Source of the DNA: Thalassomonas actiniarum
GTDB taxonomy: Bacteria; Pseudomonadota; Gammaproteobacteria; Enterobacterales; Alteromonadaceae
Direction: 5' to 3'
Assembly (NCBI RefSeq): GCF_000948975.2
Contig: NZ_CP059735.1
Coordinates: forward strand, 1,054,001-1,118,000
DNA: 64,000 bases
Part shown: piece after piece, positions 22,667-31,490 of the stretch
Layout of the letters: the number at the start of each line of letters is the position of its first letter
Position numbering within the stretch: the stretch's first letter is position 1
The notes under the pieces: generated by a model
Databases searched by the model: none
What the model saw: the letters and a program-made list of their open reading frames with translations, nothing else
What the model was told of the DNA's origin: nothing
Program-made: the position numbers and the translations under genes

Positions 22667-23146
22667 ATGATAGTTCGTAAATTAAGGCTTCAGCGTGGTT
22701 GGTCTCAAGAGCAATTAGCTCAGCTGAGCGGGTTAAGTACCAGAACCGTCCAGCGGATAGAAAGAGGGCAAAGTGCCGGGCTGGAGTCGATGAAATCCTT
22801 GGCTGCTGTTTTTGAAATTGAATTAACCCAGTTACAGCAGGAGAAACCCATGGACAGTCAAACACAAGCTTCAACTGAAGTGTCAACCCAAGAGCAAGCG
22901 GCGATTGAATATGTCAGAGGCATTAAAGACTTTTACACCCACCTGAGTACCTATGTATTGGTGGTGTCTGCCTTGTTCGTTTTCAATTATTGGACCAACC
23001 CCAGTTATATTTGGGCCTGGTGGACGGCTTTGGGCTGGGGCATAGGGATTATTTCCCATGCGCTGGCGGTTTTTGAAGTATTCAATCTTTTCGGCGCCGA
23101 CTGGGAAAAGAAACAAATTGAAAAAAGGCTGGGCAGGAAATTGTAA
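22667..23146 (+). CDS. XRE-type HTH regulator with 2TM domain
   Basis: The 159-residue protein combines an N-terminal helix-turn-helix (residues 4-55, RLQRGWSQEQLAQLSGLSTRTVQRIERGQ) with a C-terminal 2TM module (about 92-112 and 119-142, rich in Trp). It is therefore a membrane-tethered regulator. The ATG follows AAAGGATAAGA. Targets are unknown; the next gene, an SMR exporter, is a possible one. A small hairpin GTCTCG/CGAGAC (23152-23166) follows the gene. Confidence 0.85.
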   Translation: MIVRKLRLQRGWSQEQLAQLSGLSTRTVQRIERGQSAGLESMKSLAAVFEIELTQLQQEKPMDSQTQASTEVSTQEQAAIEYVRGIKDFYTHLSTYVLVVSALFVFNYWTNPSYIWAWWTALGWGIGIISHALAVFEVFNLFGADWEKKQIEKRLGRKL

Positions 23147-23211
23147 TCCAGGGTCTCGCCCCGAGACTGTTGATATGAAGTGCTCACTCAGATGTTATAT
23201 CAAAATAAGGA

Positions 23212-23550
23212 ATGAATGTGGCCTGGATAGTCTTGGTTATTGCCGGTATCTTTGAAATTATGTGGGCGGTAGGCCTTAAACACACGGAAGGTTTTACCCG
23301 GCTATGGCCTTCGGTGTTCACCCTTGGCGCCATGTGGGCCAGTTTTGCCTGTCTTTCTTATTCCTTAAAAACCATTCCCATGGGTAATGCCTACGCCGTT
23401 TGGACCGGTATTGGCGCCGTGGGGGTGGCCATAGTGGGTATTGTCTGGTTTAACGAGCTTGCCGACATACGGCGTATTGCCTGCATTGGCCTGATTGTTT
23501 TGGGCATTGTCGGGTTAAAATTGTTGGACTCAGGCACACCTGCGGCATAA
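23212..23550 (+). CDS. SMR-family exporter of the SugE/Gdx type
   Basis: The 112-residue protein has four membrane helices and the SMR catalytic Glu in helix 1 (IFEIMWAVGLKHTEGF). The sequence WAVGLKHTEGFTRLWPS marks the SugE/Gdx subgroup, whose characterised members export guanidinium by proton exchange as dual-topology dimers. I looked upstream for a guanidine riboswitch (paired ACGR-loop hairpins) and did not see one. Confidence 0.9.
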   Translation: MNVAWIVLVIAGIFEIMWAVGLKHTEGFTRLWPSVFTLGAMWASFACLSYSLKTIPMGNAYAVWTGIGAVGVAIVGIVWFNELADIRRIACIGLIVLGIVGLKLLDSGTPAA

Positions 23551-23636
23551 CGGCTGATTGTTACCGGGTTAAGCGCAGTTGCTGCGGTAAAGAGTGACAT
23601 GGTTTATATCTTCCCCTGGCGGTATCTGGAGAAAAA

Positions 23637-24158
23637 ATGAAGAGAAGAGTGCTTGAAGTGGTCGACTATGATCCGGCCTGGGGTAAGTTGTTTGCCGATG
23701 AGCAAATATTGCTGGTGAAGGCTCTGGGGGATGTCGCCTTAAATATCCATCATATCGGCAGTACTTCGGTGACAGGGCTGGCGGCTAAACCTGTGATTGA
23801 TATCTTGATGGAAGTCTCGGATCTTGAGGCAGTAGAGAGTAAAAATCAGCAGATGCTGTCTCTGGGTTATGAGGTTAAGGGCGAGAACGGCATCGCAGGC
23901 AGGCGTTATTTTCAAAAAGGCGGCAATGCCAGGAGCCATCACCTGCATGCTTTTAAAACCGGGGATGAAGCCCTGACGCGGCATCTGGCTTTTCGGGATT
24001 ACCTGGTGGCCCATCCGCAGATAGCGCAGCAATACGGCGAGCTTAAGCAAGGGCTGATACTGGCGGGGCATAACAGCAGCGCGCCTTATATGCAGGGAAA
24101 AAATGATTTTATCCAGCATCATGAAAAGCTGGCGTTAAGCTGGTACCTTAGCCGATAA
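23637..24158 (+). CDS. GrpB/UPF0157 nucleotidyltransferase-fold protein
   Basis: This 173-residue protein has the GrpB signature: VVDYDPAWGKLFADE near the start, then IHHIGSTSVTGLAAKPVIDILMEV with the GS and D-x-D motifs of the nucleotidyltransferase fold, and later HHLHAFKTGDEALTRHLAFRDYL. The biochemical role of this family is not well established. The ATG follows GGAGAAAAA. Confidence 0.88.
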   Translation: MKRRVLEVVDYDPAWGKLFADEQILLVKALGDVALNIHHIGSTSVTGLAAKPVIDILMEVSDLEAVESKNQQMLSLGYEVKGENGIAGRRYFQKGGNARSHHLHAFKTGDEALTRHLAFRDYLVAHPQIAQQYGELKQGLILAGHNSSAPYMQGKNDFIQHHEKLALSWYLSR

Positions 24159-24277
24159 CGCTGTGATTTACCGCTTGCTCTAAGCAAGGAAATCAAGATG
24201 ACTAAACATATTGGCAAATAATAATCATGCGGGCCATGGCTTTTAAAGCGGCCTGAAAAGCGAAATAAGGATAAAAC

Positions 24278-24727
24278 GTGAAAACTCAGTATCTTGATGG
24301 TTTTGAACTGGCGGGTTTTGTTACCCGCACCAAAAATGTCGATGAAATGGATCCGGCAAAGGCGAAAATCGGCAATCTCTGGCAACAGTTTTACGGTGAA
24401 GCCGGCGCTCTGTTACAACCCGAGTCGAAAGTCTGCGGGGTTTATAGCAATTACGAGTCGGATGCTTCAGGCGAGTTTGATGTTATCGCCGGGGCAGATG
24501 TTTTAATCGGGCAGGCAATATCCGGGGTTGAGGCAATAACCGTGCAACCGGGCCGTTATCTGGTTTTTTCCGGTGAAGGGGAAATGCCGGGGGTGGTGAT
24601 AGCCTTGTGGGGGCAGATCTGGCACTACTTTAACGAAAGCGACTGTCCCCATCAACGGGCCTACCAAACCGACTTTGAATACTATAAGGGTGAGTCGCAG
24701 GTGGAAATCTATATCGGGATCCGTTAG
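24278..24727 (+). CDS. GyrI-like/effector-binding domain protein
   Basis: The 149-residue protein resembles GyrI/SbmC-like small-molecule-binding domains: an N-terminal LAGFVTRTKN strand, the IGNLWQQFY helix, CGVYSNYESD and a C-terminal VEIYIGIR. The start is a GTG after AAGGATAAAAC. Members occur alone or fused to AraC-type regulators and bind ligands or gyrase. There is no DNA-binding part here. Confidence 0.85.
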   Translation: MKTQYLDGFELAGFVTRTKNVDEMDPAKAKIGNLWQQFYGEAGALLQPESKVCGVYSNYESDASGEFDVIAGADVLIGQAISGVEAITVQPGRYLVFSGEGEMPGVVIALWGQIWHYFNESDCPHQRAYQTDFEYYKGESQVEIYIGIR

Positions 24728-24739
24728 TTCACCCTGCTA

Positions 24740-24899
24740 GGGCCTGTTTATCTTTGGCTGTGAATTATCTTTTTGGCTGTTTTTGCACCTATCCGCGTTA
24801 GAAAAATGTCATGTAGAATAACTACACGTCCATTTTTCTGCCTTGATATGTACAAAAACCGCTCAAAAATCTTAATCCCCTCCAAAGATAAAAAGGCCC
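24740..24899. mobile_element. Palindromic MITE, copy 2
   Basis: This element is the same length and orientation as copy 1 (20870-21029), with four mismatches over 160 bp. It is flanked by TA at 24738-24739 and 24900-24901. It lies between the GyrI-like gene and the convergent oxidoreductase gene, where it may act as a transcription-terminating hairpin. Confidence 0.85.
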
Positions 24900-24984
24900 T
24901 AGGGCGGGTCTAATTAAAGCTAGTGGTTTTTTCTATGTTATTAATGGCTTAGTTGCAGGCATTGCCAAGTTGGCCGGTATTGCC

Positions 24985-25018
24985 CATGTCCTGTGCTTTA
25001 ACAGGCGCACAGGACATG
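24985..25018 (-). terminator. Hairpin after the oxidoreductase gene
   Basis: A perfect 12-bp stem (CATGTCCTGTGC / GCACAGGACATG) with a 10-nt loop starts 11 bases past the stop codon. No T-run follows. Confidence 0.5.
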
Positions 25019-25029
25019 AAGATCAAGCC

Positions 25030-25665
25030 TTAATAGGCAACAGCGATACGGGTTTTGTGGTGCTCTGCTTTTTCTGCCTGGTCCAGCAAGGCGACGGCAT
25101 AATCCTGTACCGACACTTTGCTTTTGCCTTCGCTGTCCGTCAGCAACTGATCGCCGCCGAGACGGTATTTTCCGCTGCGCTCGCCGGGGAAGATTTCTGC
25201 GGCCGGGCTGACAAACAACCAGTCAAGGGGGCTGTCGCTTTGACGGAAAATGTCGAGGGCTTGCCCCTGGGCCAGGGCTTCGTCTTTATATTCTGCCGGG
25301 AACTCAGGTACTGTTACCAGCTTTACGCCGGGAGCAACTTCCAGGCTGCCGGCGCCACCCACCCAAATCAGCCGTTTGATGCCTGCTTGCGGTAATTCTG
25401 CCAGCAGCCGCTTGGCAGTATGACTCACCATTTCATGGTTGCCTTGCGCGCGTCCGCCGACGGCGGCGATAACCACATCGGCACCTGTCACGGCTTCGTT
25501 CATTCCGCCTTGGGCCAGTAAATCCAATGTATGGCTTTGCACCCCGTCTTGTTCTATCTTGCCGGTATCGCGGCTGATGGCGATCACCTGATGCTGGCGG
25601 TTAAGTGCTTCGTTCATGATGGTGGAGCCGATCCAGCCGGTGGCGCCTAAAATTGCGATTTTCAT
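25030..25665 (-). CDS. NAD(P)-binding oxidoreductase of the NmrA/SDR-like type
   Basis: The 211-residue protein opens with the Rossmann motif GATGWIGS at residues 7-14 and continues in the compact atypical-SDR pattern (VIAAVGGRAQGNH, RLIWVGGAGSLEV, PLDWLFVSPAAEI). The ATG at 25665 follows GGAGAACATT; an upstream TTG was rejected. It is divergent from a LysR gene 150 bp away, its probable regulator. The substrate is unknown. Confidence 0.88.
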   Translation of the reverse strand: MKIAILGATGWIGSTIMNEALNRQHQVIAISRDTGKIEQDGVQSHTLDLLAQGGMNEAVTGADVVIAAVGGRAQGNHEMVSHTAKRLLAELPQAGIKRLIWVGGAGSLEVAPGVKLVTVPEFPAEYKDEALAQGQALDIFRQSDSPLDWLFVSPAAEIFPGERSGKYRLGGDQLLTDSEGKSKVSVQDYAVALLDQAEKAEHHKTRIAVAY

Positions 25666-25818
25666 AATGTTCTCCAATGGGTTGTTTAACTTGGTATCAC
25701 CTTGCCTGCTCGGCCCGGTGTTGATGGCGCTATTATCTTTTTCTTTTATCTTGTAATAAATATTGAAAATCGAGCATAATTGTTTCGTAATTTGAAATAA
25801 TGTATGAAGGAAGCGGCG

Positions 25819-26715
25819 ATGGATAAAGTGGAAGCCTTAACCAGCTTTGTCGAGGTGGCAAATACCGGCAGTTTTACCCGGGCGGCGGACCAGCTGGAGT
25901 TAAGCCGGGTAAAGGTAACCCGGCATGTGCAGGAACTGGAGAGCTGGCTTAATATCCGTTTATTTCACCGCACCACACGTAAGGTTACCCTGACGGCGCC
26001 GGGCCAGGATGTGCTTTTGCATTGCCGGCGTATCCTTAACGAGGTGGCGGGGCTGGAAAGTATGGCCCGCAGCCATGATGAAGAGCTGACGGGGGAGGTT
26101 CGTATTGCCACCCCGATAGGCTTAGGGCAAAACCTCTTGTACGAGCAGGTGGAAGCCTTTACCCGGCGTCACCCCAAAGTAGTGATCCAGTTAATGATGT
26201 CGGATCGCAATGCCCAACTGGTGGATGAGCGTATTGATGTGGCACTGCGTTTTACCGACCAGGTAGATGAAGGCCTTATCGCCCGTCGCCTGATGTCGAT
26301 TGAAAGTGCCGTATGCTGCTCCGGGCAATACTTAACTGAACACGGGCCGGTCGGTTCGCCTGAGCAGCTACAGCAGCATAATTGCCTGATCCATCTCAGC
26401 CTGCGCCATTGGTCTTTTATGGCAGAGCAGCAGTTGGTGCGGGTGCCGGTTTCCGGCAGTATCTGCGCCAATGATCTTGGGGTGTTAGTGCGGGCGGCCC
26501 TGAATGGGACGGGGATCGTTTATCTGCCCTGCGACCTTGCCAACCCTTATTTAAAAAGCGGGGAATTGCTCCGGTTGCTGCCGGATGTGCCCTTACCTGT
26601 GATGTCTTTGTGGGCGGTCTATTTGTCGCGCAGTTACCAGCGTCCGGTGGTGCGGGCATTTATCGATTTTCTGGCGGGGCAATGGCAGGAAGATTTGCGG
26701 GTATTTAAACGCTGA
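25819..26715 (+). CDS. LysR-family transcriptional regulator
   Basis: The protein has 298 residues from the ATG at 25819, which has AAGGAAG upstream; an ATG at 25804 lacks this. The N-terminal winged helix (DKVEALTSFVEVANTGSFTRAADQLELSRVKVTRHVQELE) is followed by an effector domain of normal length. It belongs to the group with the LFHRTTRKVTLT motif. Divergence from the oxidoreductase gene suggests it controls that gene and itself from the shared intergenic region. Confidence 0.92.
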   Translation: MDKVEALTSFVEVANTGSFTRAADQLELSRVKVTRHVQELESWLNIRLFHRTTRKVTLTAPGQDVLLHCRRILNEVAGLESMARSHDEELTGEVRIATPIGLGQNLLYEQVEAFTRRHPKVVIQLMMSDRNAQLVDERIDVALRFTDQVDEGLIARRLMSIESAVCCSGQYLTEHGPVGSPEQLQQHNCLIHLSLRHWSFMAEQQLVRVPVSGSICANDLGVLVRAALNGTGIVYLPCDLANPYLKSGELLRLLPDVPLPVMSLWAVYLSRSYQRPVVRAFIDFLAGQWQEDLRVFKR

Positions 26716-26718
26716 AGC

Positions 26719-26982
26719 TTATTTGCTGCCTGAATAGGTTTGTCTGCCAAGGTGCCCCAATACCACGTAGGGGACTCTGTTGCCGCCGACACCCAAATCA
26801 GCATTACCGGGCACTTCTATGCGCCAGCCGCCATTGTTAAGTACAGATCCGACAAAGATGATCCCTAAACCGACATAGGTGTAATTAACGCTTTCTAATG
26901 TGCCTTTTGTCTTGTACCTTGCTTTTGTCTCGACTGATTGCAAGGTAGCTGAATACCTTTCATTCAGTGTGTTTACGGACAA
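26719..26982 (-). CDS. Doubtful small ORF
   Basis: An 87-residue frame starts with TTG and has no ribosome-binding site. It fills the gap between the LysR gene and the PLC-like gene and contains a Gly-rich tail. No family was recognised. It may be non-coding. Confidence 0.25.
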   Translation of the reverse strand: MSVNTLNERYSATLQSVETKARYKTKGTLESVNYTYVGLGIIFVGSVLNNGGWRIEVPGNADLGVGGNRVPYVVLGHLGRQTYSGSK

Positions 26983-27011
26983 AATAGTTTAATTGATAAC
27001 AAGGATTTTTT

Positions 27012-28511
27012 ATGAAAGTACAACAATTACTTTATGGCTCGTTGCTTGGCGCTGGTTTATTTTTATCTGCCAATGCTTTGGCAGGAGAGATATATACGCC
27101 AACCTATAAGCAATCAGAAGCAATAAGCCAGGACAAAAGAATTGATGAACTCTATTACCTTCAGCCACACAACAGTTATGAGAGATTAAATAGCGGTGAC
27201 ATGCTCGCCCATTGGCTTGATGAAGGATTTCGCTCGCTAGAGCTGGATGTTTTAGATAAGGGGCCATGGCAATCAGATGACAATGGCCCTTATGTCACCC
27301 ATGATCAATCGGGAAAAAACAATAACTGTGACAGTAATGGCGGCTCCGACAGACTCGGTCATTGTTTAGCCGATATCAAGCAGTGGCTGGATGCCCACCC
27401 CGTCAATGAGGGGCAAGTCACCGCACCCATAATGCTGTATATAGATATGAAAACGGAGGCTATCAATCCGTTAGGCTCCTGGCATCCAAGTGAGATCAAG
27501 CTCCTCGATGAATATGTGAGCCGTGAATTGTCCGGATATTTATACACATACCAGGATTTACTGGCACACCTTACCCCTTATACCAGCAATAACGATTACA
27601 GGAGCGCGTTAAAAAATAAAGGCTGGCCTAAACTGTCGGCATTAAACCCCAATAATCACCGCGTTATCGTTCTCTATACCGGCGGGCGGGTTGGCAATGT
27701 CAATGATCTGATGGAGCAGGCAAATTCTGATTATGTGCTGAATGGTTTTGTCTGTCCTGATATAGATACCGCAGATCCCGAGGAATTTAGCGGTGCTATC
27801 GATTCTATTTCTGCCGGCAACTCGAAAAAGATATTTTGCGGCAATGTAAAGGCCGGGGACCATTATCAGGTTACCGCCAATCGGGCAAACGAATATAAAC
27901 AGCTCATGCACCTGTGGAACACTTCGGGGGATTTTGAGAACAAGTACTACGCCTATAACTTTATTGCCGTTGCTCATGGCGTCTCGGCAATTGGCATTGA
28001 CGTAGACCAGATAGCAGGCGGATCATCATATTTCAATGAATCTGAAATTCCATATGTGGGAGTGCGCAGAAGCCTGCCCGGTTACTTTCAAATAAAACCT
28101 AAATTGAATAGTGGTTTATGTCTTGAAGTAAAAGACGGTTATAAAAATGGCTCTGCGATCAGGCTGGATCAATGCGGCAATTATGGCAATCAAAAATTTG
28201 TCTACACGGCGGAAGGGCAGCTGCGGCCCAAATATGGCAATAAGTACTGTGTAGACTTCGACACGGGCAGTGCCGACAATGGCGATGCTCTTCACCTTTG
28301 GGATTGTGACGGGGGGAATTCTGAAAAATGGCGCATTCAAAAAGATGGCAAAATTAAAAACAGAGACAATGGCTGGAGTCATTGTATCGACATACAAGGG
28401 AGCGCGGCAACGGATGATGAAGAAGTCAGAATCTGGTCTTGCAATGACAATGATGTGAGCCAGCAATTTATCTTAGAATCCGTTTCTGACTGGCAGCAAA
28501 CAGAATTCTAG
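27012..28511 (+). CDS. Secreted PI-PLC-like protein with C-terminal ricin-type lectin domain
   Basis: The protein has 499 residues with a signal peptide (about 24 residues, ending ANALA). Residues 40-345 resemble the calcium-dependent PI-PLC/phosphodiesterase TIM barrel: PHNSYER with the first catalytic His, SLELDVLD, YVTHDQSG with the second His, and YIDMKTE. Residues 355-495 form a ricin B beta-trefoil, with repeated C-x-D/E and QW/QF-like motifs (NSGLCLEVKDG, NKYCVDFDTG, WSHCIDIQGS). It probably binds a glycan and hydrolyses a phosphodiester outside the cell. The exact substrate is unknown. The ATG has AAGGA upstream. Confidence 0.78.
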   Translation: MKVQQLLYGSLLGAGLFLSANALAGEIYTPTYKQSEAISQDKRIDELYYLQPHNSYERLNSGDMLAHWLDEGFRSLELDVLDKGPWQSDDNGPYVTHDQSGKNNNCDSNGGSDRLGHCLADIKQWLDAHPVNEGQVTAPIMLYIDMKTEAINPLGSWHPSEIKLLDEYVSRELSGYLYTYQDLLAHLTPYTSNNDYRSALKNKGWPKLSALNPNNHRVIVLYTGGRVGNVNDLMEQANSDYVLNGFVCPDIDTADPEEFSGAIDSISAGNSKKIFCGNVKAGDHYQVTANRANEYKQLMHLWNTSGDFENKYYAYNFIAVAHGVSAIGIDVDQIAGGSSYFNESEIPYVGVRRSLPGYFQIKPKLNSGLCLEVKDGYKNGSAIRLDQCGNYGNQKFVYTAEGQLRPKYGNKYCVDFDTGSADNGDALHLWDCDGGNSEKWRIQKDGKIKNRDNGWSHCIDIQGSAATDDEEVRIWSCNDNDVSQQFILESVSDWQQTEF

Positions 28512-28544
28512 TGCCACTTGTGTAAAATAACGTTGTGAAACAAG

Positions 28545-28586
28545 CGAACCTCAACTTGCTCTTTTAAAGGCGCGAGTTGAGGTTCG
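28545..28586. terminator. Hairpin between convergent genes
   Basis: A 12-bp stem (CGAACCTCAACT / AGTTGAGGTTCG) lies between the PLC-like gene and the endonuclease gene, with no strong T-run on either side. It probably serves both transcripts. Confidence 0.65.
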
Positions 28587-28622
28587 GTTAAGTCTGGCTG
28601 AGACAGCTAGTTAAGGCGGTAA

Positions 28623-30248
28623 TTAATTCCAGATTTTGCTGACATATTCAGGATGGTCAACAAAAGGGTTACGGTTGCCCTGGTGAGTGTGGGCCGCGTC
28701 ATTGCGGTCGATTTCTTTCTGGCTCACCGGATCGTTGGCATGCCAGCTCAGTAACATGGAGATCACCCAAGGTTCAAATACTGCCGTGGTGCTGCCGTCC
28801 AATACCGCATTGCCGTAGCTGCTGATGCTCTGCCAGCTGGCGATTTGATCCTGGTAGCGGGTGGCCATATAGAAATAAGCCCGGGCCAGGTCGCCTTTAA
28901 ACTCATCAATCGGCTCAAATACCGTACCGCTGTAACCTAAGCTGCTTGCGGCTGAACCTAACTTGCTGCCGTTGGAAGAAGTATAGGTCGCAGAGGCAAC
29001 TTCACCGTAAGGGAAGCTGCTGCGTACTGAGTTTACTTTACCGTCGGTGGCAAAAATATGGTGAATATCCGAGTTCATCGGCTCGATATCGCCGCCGAAC
29101 CAGCTGCGCGGGAAGGAATGTTCACGGTTATAACAATCCCCTTCGCCCGAGTAGCTGCCGCACTGGTTGCTGACTTTGGTGAAGTTGTAGGGATCCGAGC
29201 CGTTGGGGTTTTCCGAGTAGATGTCTAAGATAGTACCGTCGTTTTCATAGTAGGTATCTAAGGCATTGCTGCTGTAGAAGGTCCAGATGGCGGAATAGCC
29301 GCGGGTGGTGTGGTTGTTGATTAAGTTATGCAAGGCGGTTTTCAGGGTATAGCCGGTTTGCGTGGTGATGCTGTCGTAGTAGTTGCCAACACCTGTGCCG
29401 CCGCCGTTATCACCGCCGCCGGCGCCGATAGTAAAGTTAGTGCTGTCGCTGCTGGTGAAAGTGCTGCCGGAGGCCAGGGTGCTGCCGCCTGAGGTCAGGG
29501 CATAAGAGCCGTTGCCGAATTCACAGCAGATGCCGTCGCCGTAGCTGTCGCTGATGGTGAAGGTGTAGTCGCCGTCGGTTAAACAGAAGGTTTCGTTATA
29601 CGTGGTATTATTTGCCAGGGTAGAGCTGCTGGCAACCGTAGTACCGCTGCTGGTTTTCAAGGTCCAGCTGGTTTCTGAGGCGTAACCGTCTGTGGTTAAT
29701 GCCAGTGTCGCTTCGGTATTGGCACAGCTGCCGCCGTTGCCGCCGCCGTTATCGGCTGTGGTTGGCTCAAAATCGTCAACATATACGGTTTCCGAGCCGT
29801 CAAAACCTGTTACGTCGTAAAAACGCAGGCCGACATCCACATTGCCTGTGGCAGTTGCCGTGTAGGTATAGCTGATTTGCTGCCACTGGTTTACCAGGCT
29901 TTCATTGGAATAGCCCTGGTAACCGTTGACATAAAGCCGGGCTTTGACGCCGCCTTCGGTGTGGTATACCCAGGTAGAAAAGTTATAGGTCTGGCCGGAA
30001 ACCAGGGCGACGGATTGACGGAAGTCGGTGGAGGATTGGGTGCCGGTATTGACTGTGATGGCTGCGGCACTGGAGCCTGATTTTACTATGGAGCCTTCCT
30101 GGCTGACACTGAGGCCACTGTCGATTGTTGTCCATGAATCCGGGCTGCCGCTGGTCCAGTTTTCAAAAGACCCGTTAGTCACTTCAGCCATGGCGCTGCC
30201 ACTGAGTAGGGTAAGCAGGCACAAAGCGTTTAAGCTATTGTTTTTCAT
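28623..30248 (-). CDS. Secreted endonuclease I family nuclease with accessory domains
   Basis: The protein has 541 residues, with a start at the second ATG, which has AGGAAG five bases upstream. A signal peptide ends near SGSAMA. Residues about 22-165 look like a jelly-roll carbohydrate-binding module (NGSFENWTSGSPDSW, VYVDDFE). A glycine linker and a second beta domain (about 175-275) follow. The C-terminal 250 residues are the EndA/NucM-type endonuclease: CYNREHSFPRSWFGG with the metal-binding His, DIHHIFATDGKVN, and NPFVDHPEY at the end. It degrades DNA outside the cell or in the periplasm. The modular architecture is longer than plain endonuclease I (about 230). Confidence 0.9.
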   Translation of the reverse strand: MKNNSLNALCLLTLLSGSAMAEVTNGSFENWTSGSPDSWTTIDSGLSVSQEGSIVKSGSSAAAITVNTGTQSSTDFRQSVALVSGQTYNFSTWVYHTEGGVKARLYVNGYQGYSNESLVNQWQQISYTYTATATGNVDVGLRFYDVTGFDGSETVYVDDFEPTTADNGGGNGGSCANTEATLALTTDGYASETSWTLKTSSGTTVASSSTLANNTTYNETFCLTDGDYTFTISDSYGDGICCEFGNGSYALTSGGSTLASGSTFTSSDSTNFTIGAGGGDNGGGTGVGNYYDSITTQTGYTLKTALHNLINNHTTRGYSAIWTFYSSNALDTYYENDGTILDIYSENPNGSDPYNFTKVSNQCGSYSGEGDCYNREHSFPRSWFGGDIEPMNSDIHHIFATDGKVNSVRSSFPYGEVASATYTSSNGSKLGSAASSLGYSGTVFEPIDEFKGDLARAYFYMATRYQDQIASWQSISSYGNAVLDGSTTAVFEPWVISMLLSWHANDPVSQKEIDRNDAAHTHQGNRNPFVDHPEYVSKIWN

Positions 30249-30431
30249 AGTCTTCCTCATCTCTCTCTTTTTTTTGTAGTGCTGTTTATAATTTTTTTTG
30301 CCGGGTGAGCATACCTGCCAAGCCGGAAAAGTAAACCATTATCGATCGGATTTAATACAAAAATGTTACAATTGAAACAATTTAACCTTGAGTTAACACC
30401 TAAGTCATAAACCTTAAGGTTTTTAATTATG

Positions 30432-31490
30432 TTATTGGCGATATCCGGTCATTTCCAAAAATCCCTGGCCTTGGTGGCTGCCGTGAAACGACACCATGCC
30501 TTCGAAATATTCGATGCCAAACGAGAGGATTTGCTGTTTGTTGATGGCTTCAATGCGGATGTCGATGCCCTGCGTCGGGATGCTCAGGGTAAAAGCATCC
30601 GGATAGGCCTGCTGCCGGGGTTTCTCGCTGCTCAGGCGGATCTCTGCCGCGTCCAGGGTTTTGATCTCGCCGTTTCTGGACATCAGGCTGCCGGAGATAA
30701 AGTCTTTCGTGTGTGAGCGCAGGCGGTAAACCATCAACCGGCTATCATGCGTCAACCTCAGGGAAAACCAGTCCCAGCCGAGCTGATCGTCACTGAGCAT
30801 TTTTGAGCCCCATTCGCGGTCAAACCAGGCATCGCCGTTTACCTGCTGCCAGCGACCCTGCCACCATATCTTGCCGGTGACCTGGATAAAGGGGTGGGAG
30901 TAGTAATAGCTGGCGATATCCTCCTGGTTGTGCCTGGGGTTATAGCCTTGCTCTCCTTGCAGGAAAAATGGATTGGCGCTGCTCAGGTTCAGTATGGCCT
31001 GCCACGCCTCTTCCCCCTGGTTGCCGAACGTCAGGGTTGCCGGCAGCAGTTCACCGCTTGATTGCCAGGACCAGTCGTCTATCGCGGCTTTAAAGGGATA
31101 ATGGCTGATGGTGACATTGTTAAATTCCCGGCGTCCCTGGCGAAAGGAGGCCCTGTGCTCCTGCTTGTTGGCCAGGGCGGCGTGGGCAAAGTACCAGTGG
31201 CGCTTTTTATGGGCGGTCCTGAACAGGGTCCATTGTGCCGACAGCTGCTGGCCGTCATTGGTGGTTAACAGGGCATTGAGGTACCACCATTCATGCTGAA
31301 ATAACGGGTGTGGCCAGTGATCCCGGGGCAGGTGGACTTTATGGTCGCGGGTAACCCCCTGGTATGCTTCGCTGTGCCGGTTTAAATATTGTAGAGGATC
31401 GTTTGCCTGCAGTTCGCGCCTGCCGCAAGCGGCAGTTTGCAGTAAAACCAGGGCAAATAACAGCTGGCTGATCATGGTTCGGCTGTTCAT
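30432..31490 (-). CDS. AttH-like/lipocalin-type lipoprotein
   Basis: The 352-residue protein has a lipobox (LLQTAAC at residues 16-22) after a short leader. It carries AttH/CrtC domain motifs: HEWWYLNALLTT, WTLFRTA, WFDREWGS and GWDWFSLRL. The family contains hydratase-like lipocalin folds. The start overlaps the permease stop by 4 nt (ATGA), so it is the third gene of the ABC operon, as in att-type loci. It probably acts at the membrane on a lipidic substrate; the substrate is unknown. Confidence 0.88.
   Translation of the reverse strand: MNSRTMISQLLFALVLLQTAACGRRELQANDPLQYLNRHSEAYQGVTRDHKVHLPRDHWPHPLFQHEWWYLNALLTTNDGQQLSAQWTLFRTAHKKRHWYFAHAALANKQEHRASFRQGRREFNNVTISHYPFKAAIDDWSWQSSGELLPATLTFGNQGEEAWQAILNLSSANPFFLQGEQGYNPRHNQEDIASYYYSHPFIQVTGKIWWQGRWQQVNGDAWFDREWGSKMLSDDQLGWDWFSLRLTHDSRLMVYRLRSHTKDFISGSLMSRNGEIKTLDAAEIRLSSEKPRQQAYPDAFTLSIPTQGIDIRIEAINKQQILSFGIEYFEGMVSFHGSHQGQGFLEMTGYRQ

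Noticed and set aside
23147-23211. Guanidine riboswitch upstream of the SugE-like gene
   Set aside because: Only one short GTCTCG/CGAGAC hairpin is present; the paired ACGR-loop hairpins of the mini-ykkC type are absent.
24970-25395. 141-codon plus-strand frame
   Set aside because: It is antisense to the NAD(P)-binding oxidoreductase, which has clear motifs and a good start.
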